NCBI GenBank assembly: GCA_902796005.1
Contig: CADBNF010000063.1
Coordinates: 1 to 64,000, forward strand
Reading direction: 5' to 3'
Length of the DNA stretch: 64,000 nucleotides
Origin: an uncultured Lachnospiraceae bacterium
GTDB lineage: Bacteria; Bacillota; Clostridia; Lachnospirales; Lachnospiraceae
In this document: piece by piece, positions 25,174 to 34,014 of the stretch
Position numbering within the stretch: the first letter of the stretch is position 1
How the letters are laid out: every line of letters begins with the position of its first letter
Program-made: the position numbers and the translations under genes
Notes under the pieces: generated by a model
Database searches by the model: none
What the model was told of the DNA's origin: nothing
Seen by the model: only the letters and a program-made list of their open reading frames with translations

Positions 25174-28100
25174 TTACTCTTCCGCCCCGTACAGGGTGAT
25201 GAGCTTGTTGAGGTAGGCGAAGCGGTTCTTCGCTTCCTCTTCGGATTTCGCAAAGAGCACCTTTGCCTTTTCCGGATTGGCCAGCTTCAGGGAATTGTAA
25301 CGTACTTCGCCGTCCAGGAACTCCTGATAGGACTGGGTGGGGGCCTTGGAATCCAGGAAGAAAGCAGCCTTGCCTTCCGCCTTCAGGGCCGGATTGTACC
25401 GGAACAGGTGCCAGTAACCGGATTTCACGGCCAGATCCTCTTCCGTCATAGCCTTGCTCATGCCCTTCTTGATGCCGTGGTTGATGCAGGGTGCGTAGGC
25501 AATTACCAGGGAGGGACCCGGATAGGCTTCCGCCTCGGTCAGGGCCTTCACGGTCTGCTGGTAGTCGGCGCCCATGGCGATCTGGGCAACATAGACGTAG
25601 CCGTAGCTCATGGCGATGGAGGCCAGATCCTTCTTCTTTACATCCTTGCCGCCGGCAGCAAACTGGGCCACCGCGCCGGTGGGTGTGGACTTGGAGGACT
25701 GTCCGCCGGTATTGGAATATACCTCGGTATCGAAGACCATGATGTTGATGTCCTTGCCGCTGGCCAGAACGTGGTCCACGCCGCCGAAGCCGATATCGTA
25801 GCCCCAGCCGTCGCCGCCGAATACCCACTGGGATTTCTTGGCAAGGAAGTCCTTCTGCTTGAGGATCTCCGCCTTGACGGGATTGTCACAGCCGCAGGCT
25901 TCCATTTCTTTTACAAATTCATCGGTGGCGGCGATGTTTTCCGCACCGTTTTCGAAGGTTTCCAGCCATCTCTCGCCGGCCTTCTTCACTGCGGGGGATA
26001 CGCTCTCGCAGGCAACCAGGTTCTCAACCTTTTCCTTCAGGGCGTCACGCAGGGCTCTCTGGGCCAGGAGCATGCCGTAACCGAACTCCGCATTGTCCTC
26101 GAACAGGGAGTTGGACCAGGCCGGGCCTCTGCCCTCTTTGTTCACCGTATAGGGTGTGGAGGGTGAGGAGTTGCCCCAGATGGAGGTACAGCCGGTGGCA
26201 TTGGCGATATACATATGATCGCCGAAGAGCTGGGTAATCAGCTTCGCATAGGGAGACTCGCCGCAGCCTGCGCAGGCGCCGGAGAACTCCAGCAGGGGCT
26301 GCTTGAACTGGCTGCCCTTTACGGTATTCTCTTTGAACTTGGCCACTACGTCGTTCTTCACCGGGGTTTCCACCGCGTAATTGAAGATTTCCTGCTGGAA
26401 CATGGCATCCTCGATGGGCGTCATATCCAGGGCCTTCACCGGGCAGACATTTGCGCAGGAACCGCAGCCGGTGCAGTCCAGCGTGGAGATGCCCATGGTG
26501 AATTTGTATTCGGGCATGCCGGTCAGATCCTTGATCTTCGCAGAAGCAGGCGCACCGGCGGCCTCTTCCTCCGTCAGGGCGAAGGGACGGATGGCGGCAT
26601 GGGGGCAGACAAAGGCACAGCGGTTGCACTGTACGCATTTCTCGAAATTCCAAACCGGTACGTTGACGGCGATGCCTCTCTTCTCATAAGCGGAGGAGCC
26701 GGAGGGCGTCATGCCGTTGGTGTAGGGCATAACCACGGATACGGGGATGGTATTGCCCTCCTGGGCGCTGACCTTGCTCTGGATGGCATTGACGAAGTCC
26801 ACTACATCCTGGCGGCCCTTCTCGGCGTGAATCATGTTCAGGCCCTCGTCCTCGGCTGTCTTCCAGCTCTCGGGAACCTCAATCTTCACGGCCTTGTCCA
26901 CGCCGGCATCAATGGCGGCCCAGTTCATCTTAACCACGTCTTCGCCTTTACGCTTATAGGTGGCTTCCGCGGCTTTCTTCATCAGCTCCACCGCATGCTC
27001 GATGGGGATGATGTCCGCCAGCTTGAAGAAGGCTGCCTGCAGGATGGTGTTGATCCTGGTGGGACCCATGCCGGTTTCGATACCGATCTTCACGCCGTCG
27101 ATGGTGTAGAAGTTGATATTGTGGTTGGCAATATAGGCCTTTACCTGGCCGGGAAGGTGCTTCTCCAGGCCTTCCATATCCCAGGCGCAGTTCAGCAGGA
27201 AGGTACCGCCGTCCACCAGCTCCTGGACCATGTTGTATTTGTCGATGTAGGCCGGGTTGTGGCAGGCCACGAAATTCGCCTTATGGATCAGGTAGGTGGA
27301 TTTGATGGGCTTCTTGCCGAATCTTAAGTGGGACATGGTAACGCCGCCGGACTTCTTGGAATCATAGTCAAAGTAAGCCTGGGCGTACATGTCGGTATTG
27401 TCGCCGATGATCTTGATGGAGTTCTTGTTTGCACCGACGGTACCGTCAGCGCCGAGGCCCCAGAACTTGCAGTTGATGGTGCCTTCCGGCGTGGTGACAA
27501 CCTGCTCGCCCTCGTCCAGGGACAGATGGGTAACGTCATCCACGATGCCGATGGTGAATTCCTTCTTCTTATTATTGTCGTAAACCGCAATAATCTGGGC
27601 AGGTGTGGTGTCCTTGGAGCCCAGACCGTAACGGCCGGAGAATACGGGTACCGTGTCAAATTCGGTGAACTTCAGTGCAGCCAGCACGTCGAGGAACAAG
27701 GGCTCGCCCATGGCGCCGGGCTCTTTGGTTCTGTCCAGAACGGAAATCTGTTTTACGGTTGCGGGAATCTCCGCGATAAGGGCTTCCGCGCAGAAGGGAC
27801 GGTACAGGCGAACCTTGACCACACCGACCTTGCGGCCGAGGCCGTTCAGGTAATCCACGGTTTCCTCGATGGTATCGCAGACGCTGCCCATGGCGATGAT
27901 GACATGCTCCGCATCCGGCGCGCCGTAGTAATTGAAGAGTTTGTAATTGGTACCGATCTTCTCGTTGACCTTGTCCATGTACTTCTGGACAATACCGGGC
28001 AGCGCGGCATAGGCGGTGTTGACGGTCTCTCTGTACTGGAAGAAGACGTCCGGATTCTGGGCGGAGCCCATCTGGCAGGGGTGATTGGGATTCAGGGCAT

Positions 28101-28716
28101 TCTTCCTGAACTCGTCAATGGCCTCCATGGGCGCCATATCCTTCAGGTCTTCGTAATCCCACTCTTCGATTTTCTGGATTTCATGGGAGGTACGGAAGCC
28201 GTCGAAGAAATTGATGAAGGGATTTTTTCCTTCAATGGCTGCGCAGTGGGCTACGGGCGTCAGGTCCATAACCTCCTGCACGGAGGATTCGCACAGCATG
28301 GCCACGCCGGTCTGCCGGCAGGCATAGATATCGGACTGGTCGCCGAAAATGGAAAGGGCATGGCTGGCCAGCGCTCTGGCGGATACGTTAAAGACGCCGG
28401 GCAGATGCTCGCCGGCAATCTTGTACAGATTGGGGATCATCAGCAGCAGGCCCTGGGATGCGGTATAGGTGGTGGTCAGGGCACCGGCTGCGAGGGAGCC
28501 GTGCACCGCACCGGCCGCACCGGCTTCGGACTGCATCTCGGTAATCTGTACTTCTCTTCCGAAGATGTTTTTCAGGCCGGCTGTTGCCCATTCATCGGTC
28601 GCCTCCGCCATAGGGGATGACGGGGTAATCGGGTAAATGGCCGCGACGTCGGTAAACGCATAGGAAGCATGTGCCGCAGCATGGTTGCCGTCCATGGTTT
28701 TCATCTTTCTTGACAT
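25174..28716 (-). CDS. nifJ: pyruvate:ferredoxin (flavodoxin) oxidoreductase
   Basis: 1180 residues, the full single-chain form. Pyruvate, CoA and oxidised ferredoxin give acetyl-CoA, CO2 and reduced ferredoxin, the key step of sugar fermentation in strict anaerobes. Domains in order: domain I (MDGNHAAAHASYAFTDVAA with the pyruvate-binding YPITPSSPM), domain II, a ferredoxin domain with CVQCNRCAFVCP and CTGCGSCANVCP for two 4Fe-4S clusters, then the thiamine-diphosphate domain with FSGACAGCGES and the GDGWGYDIGFGG metal/TPP motif. The start follows AAGGAGGACAAG. It has its own promoter and terminator. Confidence 0.98.
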   Translation of the reverse strand: MSRKMKTMDGNHAAAHASYAFTDVAAIYPITPSSPMAEATDEWATAGLKNIFGREVQITEMQSEAGAAGAVHGSLAAGALTTTYTASQGLLLMIPNLYKIAGEHLPGVFNVSARALASHALSIFGDQSDIYACRQTGVAMLCESSVQEVMDLTPVAHCAAIEGKNPFINFFDGFRTSHEIQKIEEWDYEDLKDMAPMEAIDEFRKNALNPNHPCQMGSAQNPDVFFQYRETVNTAYAALPGIVQKYMDKVNEKIGTNYKLFNYYGAPDAEHVIIAMGSVCDTIEETVDYLNGLGRKVGVVKVRLYRPFCAEALIAEIPATVKQISVLDRTKEPGAMGEPLFLDVLAALKFTEFDTVPVFSGRYGLGSKDTTPAQIIAVYDNNKKKEFTIGIVDDVTHLSLDEGEQVVTTPEGTINCKFWGLGADGTVGANKNSIKIIGDNTDMYAQAYFDYDSKKSGGVTMSHLRFGKKPIKSTYLIHKANFVACHNPAYIDKYNMVQELVDGGTFLLNCAWDMEGLEKHLPGQVKAYIANHNINFYTIDGVKIGIETGMGPTRINTILQAAFFKLADIIPIEHAVELMKKAAEATYKRKGEDVVKMNWAAIDAGVDKAVKIEVPESWKTAEDEGLNMIHAEKGRQDVVDFVNAIQSKVSAQEGNTIPVSVVMPYTNGMTPSGSSAYEKRGIAVNVPVWNFEKCVQCNRCAFVCPHAAIRPFALTEEEAAGAPASAKIKDLTGMPEYKFTMGISTLDCTGCGSCANVCPVKALDMTPIEDAMFQQEIFNYAVETPVKNDVVAKFKENTVKGSQFKQPLLEFSGACAGCGESPYAKLITQLFGDHMYIANATGCTSIWGNSSPSTPYTVNKEGRGPAWSNSLFEDNAEFGYGMLLAQRALRDALKEKVENLVACESVSPAVKKAGERWLETFENGAENIAATDEFVKEMEACGCDNPVKAEILKQKDFLAKKSQWVFGGDGWGYDIGFGGVDHVLASGKDINIMVFDTEVYSNTGGQSSKSTPTGAVAQFAAGGKDVKKKDLASIAMSYGYVYVAQIAMGADYQQTVKALTEAEAYPGPSLVIAYAPCINHGIKKGMSKAMTEEDLAVKSGYWHLFRYNPALKAEGKAAFFLDSKAPTQSYQEFLDGEVRYNSLKLANPEKAKVLFAKSEEEAKNRFAYLNKLITLYGAEE

Positions 28717-28789
28717 GGAAACTTGTCCTCCTTCTCATTAAAACACAGTTTTACTTTATCACTGTGAATCGTTCAATCTCTATTTCCCG

Positions 28790-28818
28790 ATAGTAACATA
28801 TATTTTTCATCTTGTCTA
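28790..28818 (-). promoter_or_regulatory. promoter of nifJ
   Basis: TAGACA, 17 bases, TACTAT on the minus strand. A 6-bp hairpin (CACAGT/ACTGTG, 28744-28766) lies in the leader. Confidence 0.55.
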
Positions 28819-28845
28819 TCTTCGTTATTTATTAAACAATCCCCT

Positions 28846-30567
28846 TCAGTCTAGCCGCCGGATATCCTGGATTTTCAGCTGCAGGCTCTCCCGGCCCCCG
28901 TAGGAATCGATGTCGGGATAATACAGAAGGGCAAAGGTTCCGCCCTCCAGGGCCAGCTGCATAAAGGCCTGCACATCCCCGAAATACACGGCGGGCAGCA
29001 CCGTCCCGGCCGAATCCGCCACCTCCATGCGGACCACGTTCCTGTTCCGGCCCACCAGGGCGGGATGCAGTATCCGGGCCTCCCTTAAGGCAAACAGGGG
29101 CTGGTCATTGCCCGTACCGAAGGGCTTCAGCAGGGAAAACTCCCTGATAAGGGCAGCCGTCACCCGACTTAAGGGAAGAAGCATGTCGATGTGCACCTTT
29201 TCCGCCATGTCCTCCGGGGAAAGGCCGCAGTCCTCGTTCAGCCGCCTGCGGAATTCCGCAAGGTTTTCCGGAAGAAGGCTTAAGCCCGCCGCCTTCGGGT
29301 GTCCGCCGAAGCGGCTTAAAAGGTCCTGCACCCGAACCAGGCCGTCATACATGGAGTAGGCCTCCACAGACCGGCCGGAACCCTTAAGACCGTCCTCCGT
29401 CCTTGTCAGCACGAAGGCGGGCCGGGAATATTTCTCCTTCAGTCTGCCGGCGATGATTCCGGCAATGCTTTCGTGGCAGTCAGGCAGGGCAACCACCAGG
29501 ATGCTGTCCTTCTCCAGGGACTGCTCCTCCACCAGGGACACTGCCTTCTCCACGCCCTCCTCCGTCATGGTCTTCCTGTACTGGTTCAGCTCCGTCAGCT
29601 CCTCCGCCAGGGCCTTCGCCTCCCTTTCGTCTTCGCAAAGGAGCAGGGAAAGGGCCAGGTCCGCGGATTTCAGGCGGCCGCTGGCATTGATGCAGGGGCC
29701 CAGGATATAGCCGATATGGTAGACGTCAAGCTTTCCCTTTTCCGCGCCGGAGGCCGCAATCAGGGCGCAAAGCCCCGGGTTATCCGTCCGGTTCAGGGCC
29801 TTAAGCCCCTCCCGCACGATAATCCGGTTATCCTCCTTCAGCTCACAGACATCGGTTATCGTGGCAAAGGCGGCAAAGGGAAGGAAGGTCAGTGCCTCCT
29901 CCTCCGGAAGGCCGGCTTCTTCATACATGAAGGCAATAAGCTTCCAGGCAACCACGGCGCCGCAGATAAGCTTGCAGGGATAGCCGCAGTCCTCCTGCTT
30001 CGGGTCCACCACCGCCGCTGCCTCCGGCACAAGATAGTGGCGGCCTGCTGCCGTATCCTCATAGGGAACGTTGTGGTGGTCCGTAATGAGCACCGTCATG
30101 CCCAGGGCTGCGGCCAGTGCCGCGGGTTCTGCCGCGGATATGCCGTTGTCACAGGTGATGACCGTATCGCAGCCCTCCGCATGGGCCTGCCGGATAAGGT
30201 TCTCGTTCAGGCCGTAGCCGTCGGCTATCCGGTCCGGTATGCGCCAGTCCACCTGCGCGCCGAGCCGGGCAAGGCCCTTTACCAGGATATAGGCGGACAT
30301 GACGCCGTCGGCATCGTAATCGCCGATGACGCGTATTTTCTTCCCTGCCCCAATCTTTTCCTTCAGGATGCCCGCAGCCTTCTGCAGGTCCTTCATTTCT
30401 TCGGGCTTTGGCAGGTCGGAAAGCTTTCCGTTCAGGAAAAGATCGATTTCCCGGTCTCCCACAATATCCCGGTTCCTGATAAGCCGGGCGGTGATGGGAC
30501 TGATATGGTATTTTTCTGCTATGGCATTAAAGTCCGCCTTTTTGGCGGAAATCATCCATTTTTTCAC
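28846..30567 (-). CDS. recJ: single-stranded-DNA-specific exonuclease RecJ
   Basis: 573 residues. DHH-family metal motifs are present: DYDADGVMSAY, CDNGISA and TDHHNVPYE, followed by the DHHA1 domain with GSGRSVEAY and GGHPKAAGLSL, and an OB-fold-like end. It is a 5'-to-3' exonuclease acting in recombination and mismatch or base-excision repair. The open frame begins at GTG 30579, but the AAGGAG site overlaps that codon. GTG 30567 gives the family N-terminus MKKWMISAKKADF with 11-base spacing. It lies upstream of nifJ in the same direction but the gap has its own promoter. Confidence 0.95.
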   Translation of the reverse strand: MKKWMISAKKADFNAIAEKYHISPITARLIRNRDIVGDREIDLFLNGKLSDLPKPEEMKDLQKAAGILKEKIGAGKKIRVIGDYDADGVMSAYILVKGLARLGAQVDWRIPDRIADGYGLNENLIRQAHAEGCDTVITCDNGISAAEPAALAAALGMTVLITDHHNVPYEDTAAGRHYLVPEAAAVVDPKQEDCGYPCKLICGAVVAWKLIAFMYEEAGLPEEEALTFLPFAAFATITDVCELKEDNRIIVREGLKALNRTDNPGLCALIAASGAEKGKLDVYHIGYILGPCINASGRLKSADLALSLLLCEDEREAKALAEELTELNQYRKTMTEEGVEKAVSLVEEQSLEKDSILVVALPDCHESIAGIIAGRLKEKYSRPAFVLTRTEDGLKGSGRSVEAYSMYDGLVRVQDLLSRFGGHPKAAGLSLLPENLAEFRRRLNEDCGLSPEDMAEKVHIDMLLPLSRVTAALIREFSLLKPFGTGNDQPLFALREARILHPALVGRNRNVVRMEVADSAGTVLPAVYFGDVQAFMQLALEGGTFALLYYPDIDSYGGRESLQLKIQDIRRLD

Positions 30568-30618
30568 GTAACGTGTCACTCCTTAAAGGCCGCTGTCCTT
30601 AAACGGTCTTCGCCTTCT

Positions 30619-30647
30619 ATAATAGCCCAAAGGAGGCCTGAATACAA
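30619..30647 (-). promoter_or_regulatory. possible promoter of recJ
   Basis: TTGTAT, 17 bases, TATTAT on the minus strand, about 50 bases before the recJ start. Confidence 0.4.
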
Positions 30648-30650
30648 CAA

Positions 30651-30680
30651 GGACATGGCCCTGCAGGCAGGGTCATGTCC
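30651..30680 (-). terminator. hairpin after the Glu/Ala/Pro-rich protein gene
   Basis: GGACATG-CCCTGC and its complement form a 13-bp stem with one mismatch. The trailing TTGTTGTATT on the minus strand is a poor T run. Confidence 0.55.
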
Positions 30681-30726
30681 CTGAAAAAAGCAATGGAACA
30701 ATCGTATTAAATCTGAATGCGGCCGC

Positions 30727-31938
30727 TTACCAGCGGAAATCCATTCTCATGCTCTCCCGGAAGGCTTCCCGTTCACAGGCATAGCGGATCCGGGCATCTC
30801 TTCTCCTGGTGAGAAGGAGCAGGTACTGTGCAAGCACCAGTATTACGCCGGCGCAGATCATGGAGGCGAGGTAAAGCATACGCTGGGTTCTGTCCCCCGT
30901 ATCCACCACGGCCCTGCCGTCCTCCCTGCCGGGTGCGGGCACCGTTTCCGGTTCGGCCGGTGCCGGTGTATCCTGACCGGAGGGCTCTGCCGGTGTATCC
31001 TGGCCGGAAGGTTCCTCCGGCTGCTTTCCGGAAGCATCGCTGCCGTCATCCCTGGTGGTGCCGCCGCCGATGATGTCAATACCAGGCGCGGTAAGAGGTG
31101 CCGGGGCTGCCGCCGGGTTCTGCACGGGTTCCGCAGCCTGAGCAACAGGCGCGGCAGCCGCAGCAGGCGCTGCAGCCAGCATCCGTACCTCCGCCGCGGG
31201 GGCTGCTGCCATCAAAGACACACTCTCTTTTTCGGTAAAAAGAACTGCCTCCGGTTCAGCTGCTTCCTGCACGGCCGGCGAAGCAAGCATCTCTGCTGCC
31301 GGTTCCGCTGCCTTTTCCTCTTCCGCGGGAACTGCCGGCACTGTCTCTTCTGCCTTCGGCGCTGCCTCTGCAGCCTCTGCCATAACCACGGCCGGCAGGA
31401 TTTCCTCCGCTGCCTGCGCCGCAGCCTCTGCCGGGACGGCTTCCGCTGCTTTTGCAGGATCTTCTGCTGCCGGTTCATTCACCGTTAAAGCTTCCGTACT
31501 GTCGCTGCCGTTCTCCGACGCCTGGGCGGTTTCCGCTTCCGTTACGGCTGTTTCCGCGGGAACTTCTCCGGTGGCTTCACCGGTTTCTCCTGCCGGAAGG
31601 CTTTCCGCCTCTTCCGCCGTTTCCCCGGTCTCCTCTTCCGTATCCGTCACGTTTTCCGCCGCTTCCGGATCCGTCAGCTCTTCTTCTGTCTTATCTTCCT
31701 CTTCGGTTTCGGCACCGTCTTTTTCGGACGCCTCCTCGGCCTCTTCTTCGGAAACCGCCTCCGGATCCTCCCCCGATGCTTCCGCGGCCGTCTCAGCCGG
31801 CGTCCCGCCCAGGATGGATTCCGGTCTTTCCGTCATCTCCAGTCCGCCCCTGACACTGGCACAGATGCCCAGCACCATAAGCGCCGCAATGATAATGCAG
31901 ATTATTCTGACTGCCCAGGTTCTCTTTTTGTTCCGCAT
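30727..31938 (-). CDS. Glu/Ala/Pro-rich protein with two membrane anchors, unknown function
   Basis: 403 residues from the ATG at 31938; a TTG 11 codons upstream is a poorer choice. A basic N-terminus (MRNKKRTW) precedes one span at about residues 8-28. Residues 45-330 are low complexity, dominated by Glu, Ala, Pro and Thr, with no fold motif. Short repeats AEPSGQDTP and PSGQDTP follow near residue 315, then a second span (LYLASMICAGVILVLAQYLLLL) and a basic cytosolic tail. This suggests an extended acidic segment outside the membrane, anchored at both ends. No family recognised. It has strong promoters of its own. It could be a wall-spanning spacer or simply a fast-evolving membrane protein. 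Confidence 0.75.
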   Translation of the reverse strand: MRNKKRTWAVRIICIIIAALMVLGICASVRGGLEMTERPESILGGTPAETAAEASGEDPEAVSEEEAEEASEKDGAETEEEDKTEEELTDPEAAENVTDTEEETGETAEEAESLPAGETGEATGEVPAETAVTEAETAQASENGSDSTEALTVNEPAAEDPAKAAEAVPAEAAAQAAEEILPAVVMAEAAEAAPKAEETVPAVPAEEEKAAEPAAEMLASPAVQEAAEPEAVLFTEKESVSLMAAAPAAEVRMLAAAPAAAAAPVAQAAEPVQNPAAAPAPLTAPGIDIIGGGTTRDDGSDASGKQPEEPSGQDTPAEPSGQDTPAPAEPETVPAPGREDGRAVVDTGDRTQRMLYLASMICAGVILVLAQYLLLLTRRRDARIRYACEREAFRESMRMDFRW

Positions 31939-32029
31939 AACAAATGCCCCGCCGTTCTCGAAAATATACAAAATGTAATATATTATCTGTCAAATATGAC
32001 ATAAATATTACAATTTAATTGCATTTCCG

Positions 32030-32058
32030 ATTATAACATAGGGCGAGGCATCTGTGAA
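32030..32058 (-). promoter_or_regulatory. promoter of the Glu/Ala/Pro-rich protein gene
   Basis: TTCACA, 17 bases, TATAAT on the minus strand. A second candidate (TTGACA at 31988-31993 with TGTATA 17 bases on) lies closer to the gene, so there may be tandem promoters. The remaining AT-rich DNA in 31939-32117 shows no gene. Confidence 0.75.
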
Positions 32059-32117
32059 GATCTTTTTGTTAAAAATCTTTTACAAATATTTCGTAATAAT
32101 TAAGCCAGGACTGTGAA

Positions 32118-33137
32118 TTATTCCGGCTGCTCATACCCGAAGGGATTCTTACTCTGCCAGTTCCAGGAATCCCGGCACATGTCCTCCAGGCTGTATTCGG
32201 TCTCAAAGCCCAGCAGTCTCTTTGCCTTCTCCGGGTCGCAGTAGCATTCCGGCTTGTCGCCGGCCCTTCTGGGCTTTATCTCGTAGGGAACGGGCTTTCC
32301 GGAGGCCTTTTCGAAGGCGGAAACCACCTCCAGCACGCTGCTGCCCTTCCCGGTTCCCAGGTTGATGATCTCCAGGCCCGGCAGCTCCTCCATCTTTTCC
32401 AGCGCCAGCACATGGCCCCTGGCCAGGTCGCAGACATGGATATAATCCCGCACACCGGTACCGTCCGGCGTGGGATAGTCGTTGCCGAAAACCCCAAGCT
32501 TTTCCCTTCGGCCTACCGCCACCTGGGCCACATAGGGAAGCAGGTTGTTGGGAATGCCCTTCGGATCCTCCCCGATAAGGCCGCTCGGGTGGGCGCCGAT
32601 GGGATTGAAATACCTGAGAATGACGATTTTCCACCGGTCATCCGCCCGGTGCAGGTCCGTCAGGATCTGCTCAATCATCCATTTGGTCCAGCTGTAGGGA
32701 TTGGTGCAGCCCGTCAGGCTGTCCTCGGAGAAGGGGCAGGCCGCCTCATCGGAATACACGGAGGCGGAGGAGCTGAAGATAATCTTCCGCACCCCTGCCC
32801 GGTCCATGGCGGAAAGCAGCTTTACGGTTCCTTCGATATTCACGCCGTAGTACAGCAGGGGCTTTTCCACCGATTCTCCCACCGCCTTAAGGCCGGCGAA
32901 ATGAATGACCGCGGAGATGTCATTTTCCGCGAAAACCGTATCCAGAAGGGCTTCGTCCCGGATATCGCCGACACACAGGGCCGGTCTTTTCCCCGTAATG
33001 GTCTCTATCCGGTCCAGGACCTTCGGGCTTGCATTGTAAAAATTGTCCAGAATAATCAGGTCGATGTTTCTCTTCAAAAGCTCCACACAGGTGTGGCTTC
33101 CGATAAATCCGGCGCCGCCGGTAACAAGGATCTGCAT
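32118..33137 (-). CDS. galE: UDP-glucose 4-epimerase
   Basis: 339 residues, extended SDR. The NAD-binding motif is [10 protein letters not shown] at residues 7-16, the catalytic Ser lies in FSSSASVY, and YxxxK in NPYSWTKWMIE. The C-terminal YDPEKAKRLLGF-type region is also present. It interconverts UDP-glucose and UDP-galactose for the Leloir pathway and for sugar-nucleotide supply. The start follows AAGGAGGAGAAAA. It lies 11 bases after proC, with the surface-polysaccharide operon nearby upstream, so it may feed envelope sugars. Confidence 0.95.
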   Translation of the reverse strand: MQILVTGGAGFIGSHTCVELLKRNIDLIILDNFYNASPKVLDRIETITGKRPALCVGDIRDEALLDTVFAENDISAVIHFAGLKAVGESVEKPLLYYGVNIEGTVKLLSAMDRAGVRKIIFSSSASVYSDEAACPFSEDSLTGCTNPYSWTKWMIEQILTDLHRADDRWKIVILRYFNPIGAHPSGLIGEDPKGIPNNLLPYVAQVAVGRREKLGVFGNDYPTPDGTGVRDYIHVCDLARGHVLALEKMEELPGLEIINLGTGKGSSVLEVVSAFEKASGKPVPYEIKPRRAGDKPECYCDPEKAKRLLGFETEYSLEDMCRDSWNWQSKNPFGYEQPE

Positions 33138-33148
33138 TTTTCTCCTCC

Positions 33149-33943
33149 TTACAGGTTTCTTGATTTTTCCACGCAGGCTCTGACGGCCTCCATGACCGCG
33201 CTGCGGAAGGACATTTCCTCCAGGACACCCACACCCTCGATGGTGGTGCCCGCCGGTGAGGTCACCATGTCCTTCAGCTCCCCGGGATGTTTGCCGGTGT
33301 CCAGCATGAGCCTGGCGCTGCCCAGCACCGTCTGGGCGGCAAAGCGGTAGGCCGTCTGCCGGGCCATGCCCTCGGCCACCGCACCGTCGGCCAGGGCCTC
33401 AATGAACATGAACACAAAGGCGGGTGAGCTGCCGGAGACCGCGCTGACCACGTCCATCAGCTTTTCCGGCATGACCTCGGTCAGGCCGAAGCTGCCGCAG
33501 ATCTGCCTTACAGTGTCCAGCTCCGCCTCCGTCACCGCCTCGTTCGGGCAAAGGGCAGTGATGCCGGCGCCGGCCAGGGCAGGCGTATTGGGCATGATGC
33601 GCACCAGCTTTACGGTTCTGCCGAATTCACCGGCCAGCCATTCATGGGTCTTTCCCGGTGCCAGGGTAACCACCACCGTCTCCGGCCGCAGGCTTTCCCT
33701 GATCTCCTTGATAACCTCCGCCATGAACTGGGGCTTGACCGCCAGCACGCAGATGTCCGCGTTCTCCGCCACTTCCCTGTTGCTGCCTGCGGTCTGCACC
33801 TGCAGGACGTCCCGGGCATACTTTACCGCCTCTTCGGAAACGTCATAGGCGAGGATATCCTCTTTTTCCGCAAATCCGCTTTTCCTGATACCGCCGATGA
33901 TGGCCCGGGCCATATTGCCGCAGCCGATGAATCCTGTTTTCAT
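33149..33943 (-). CDS. proC: pyrroline-5-carboxylate reductase
   Basis: 264 residues from the ATG at 33943, which follows GAGGAGAAAG; the 20 upstream in-frame codons cross a hairpin. Rossmann motif GFIGCGNMARAI at the N-terminus; the C-terminal dimer helix region has VSGSSPAFVFMFIEALADGAV and DMVTSPAGTTIEG, both ProC signatures. It catalyses the last step of proline synthesis with NAD(P)H. It is translated between htrA and galE on the same strand. Confidence 0.96.
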   Translation of the reverse strand: MKTGFIGCGNMARAIIGGIRKSGFAEKEDILAYDVSEEAVKYARDVLQVQTAGSNREVAENADICVLAVKPQFMAEVIKEIRESLRPETVVVTLAPGKTHEWLAGEFGRTVKLVRIMPNTPALAGAGITALCPNEAVTEAELDTVRQICGSFGLTEVMPEKLMDVVSAVSGSSPAFVFMFIEALADGAVAEGMARQTAYRFAAQTVLGSARLMLDTGKHPGELKDMVTSPAGTTIEGVGVLEEMSFRSAVMEAVRACVEKSRNL

Positions 33944-33965
33944 TGCTTTCTCCTCAGATCTTATG

Positions 33966-33994
33966 CAGGGAAGCGCGGCTGTCGCGCTTCCCTG
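33966..33994 (-). terminator. hairpin between htrA and proC, attenuator or weak terminator
   Basis: Perfect 12-bp stem CAGGGAAGCGCG / CGCGCTTCCCTG with a 5-base loop. It has no clear T run, so it may only reduce read-through or stabilise RNA ends. Confidence 0.5.
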
Positions 33995-34014
33995 TATTAC
34001 CATTTATTACTTTA

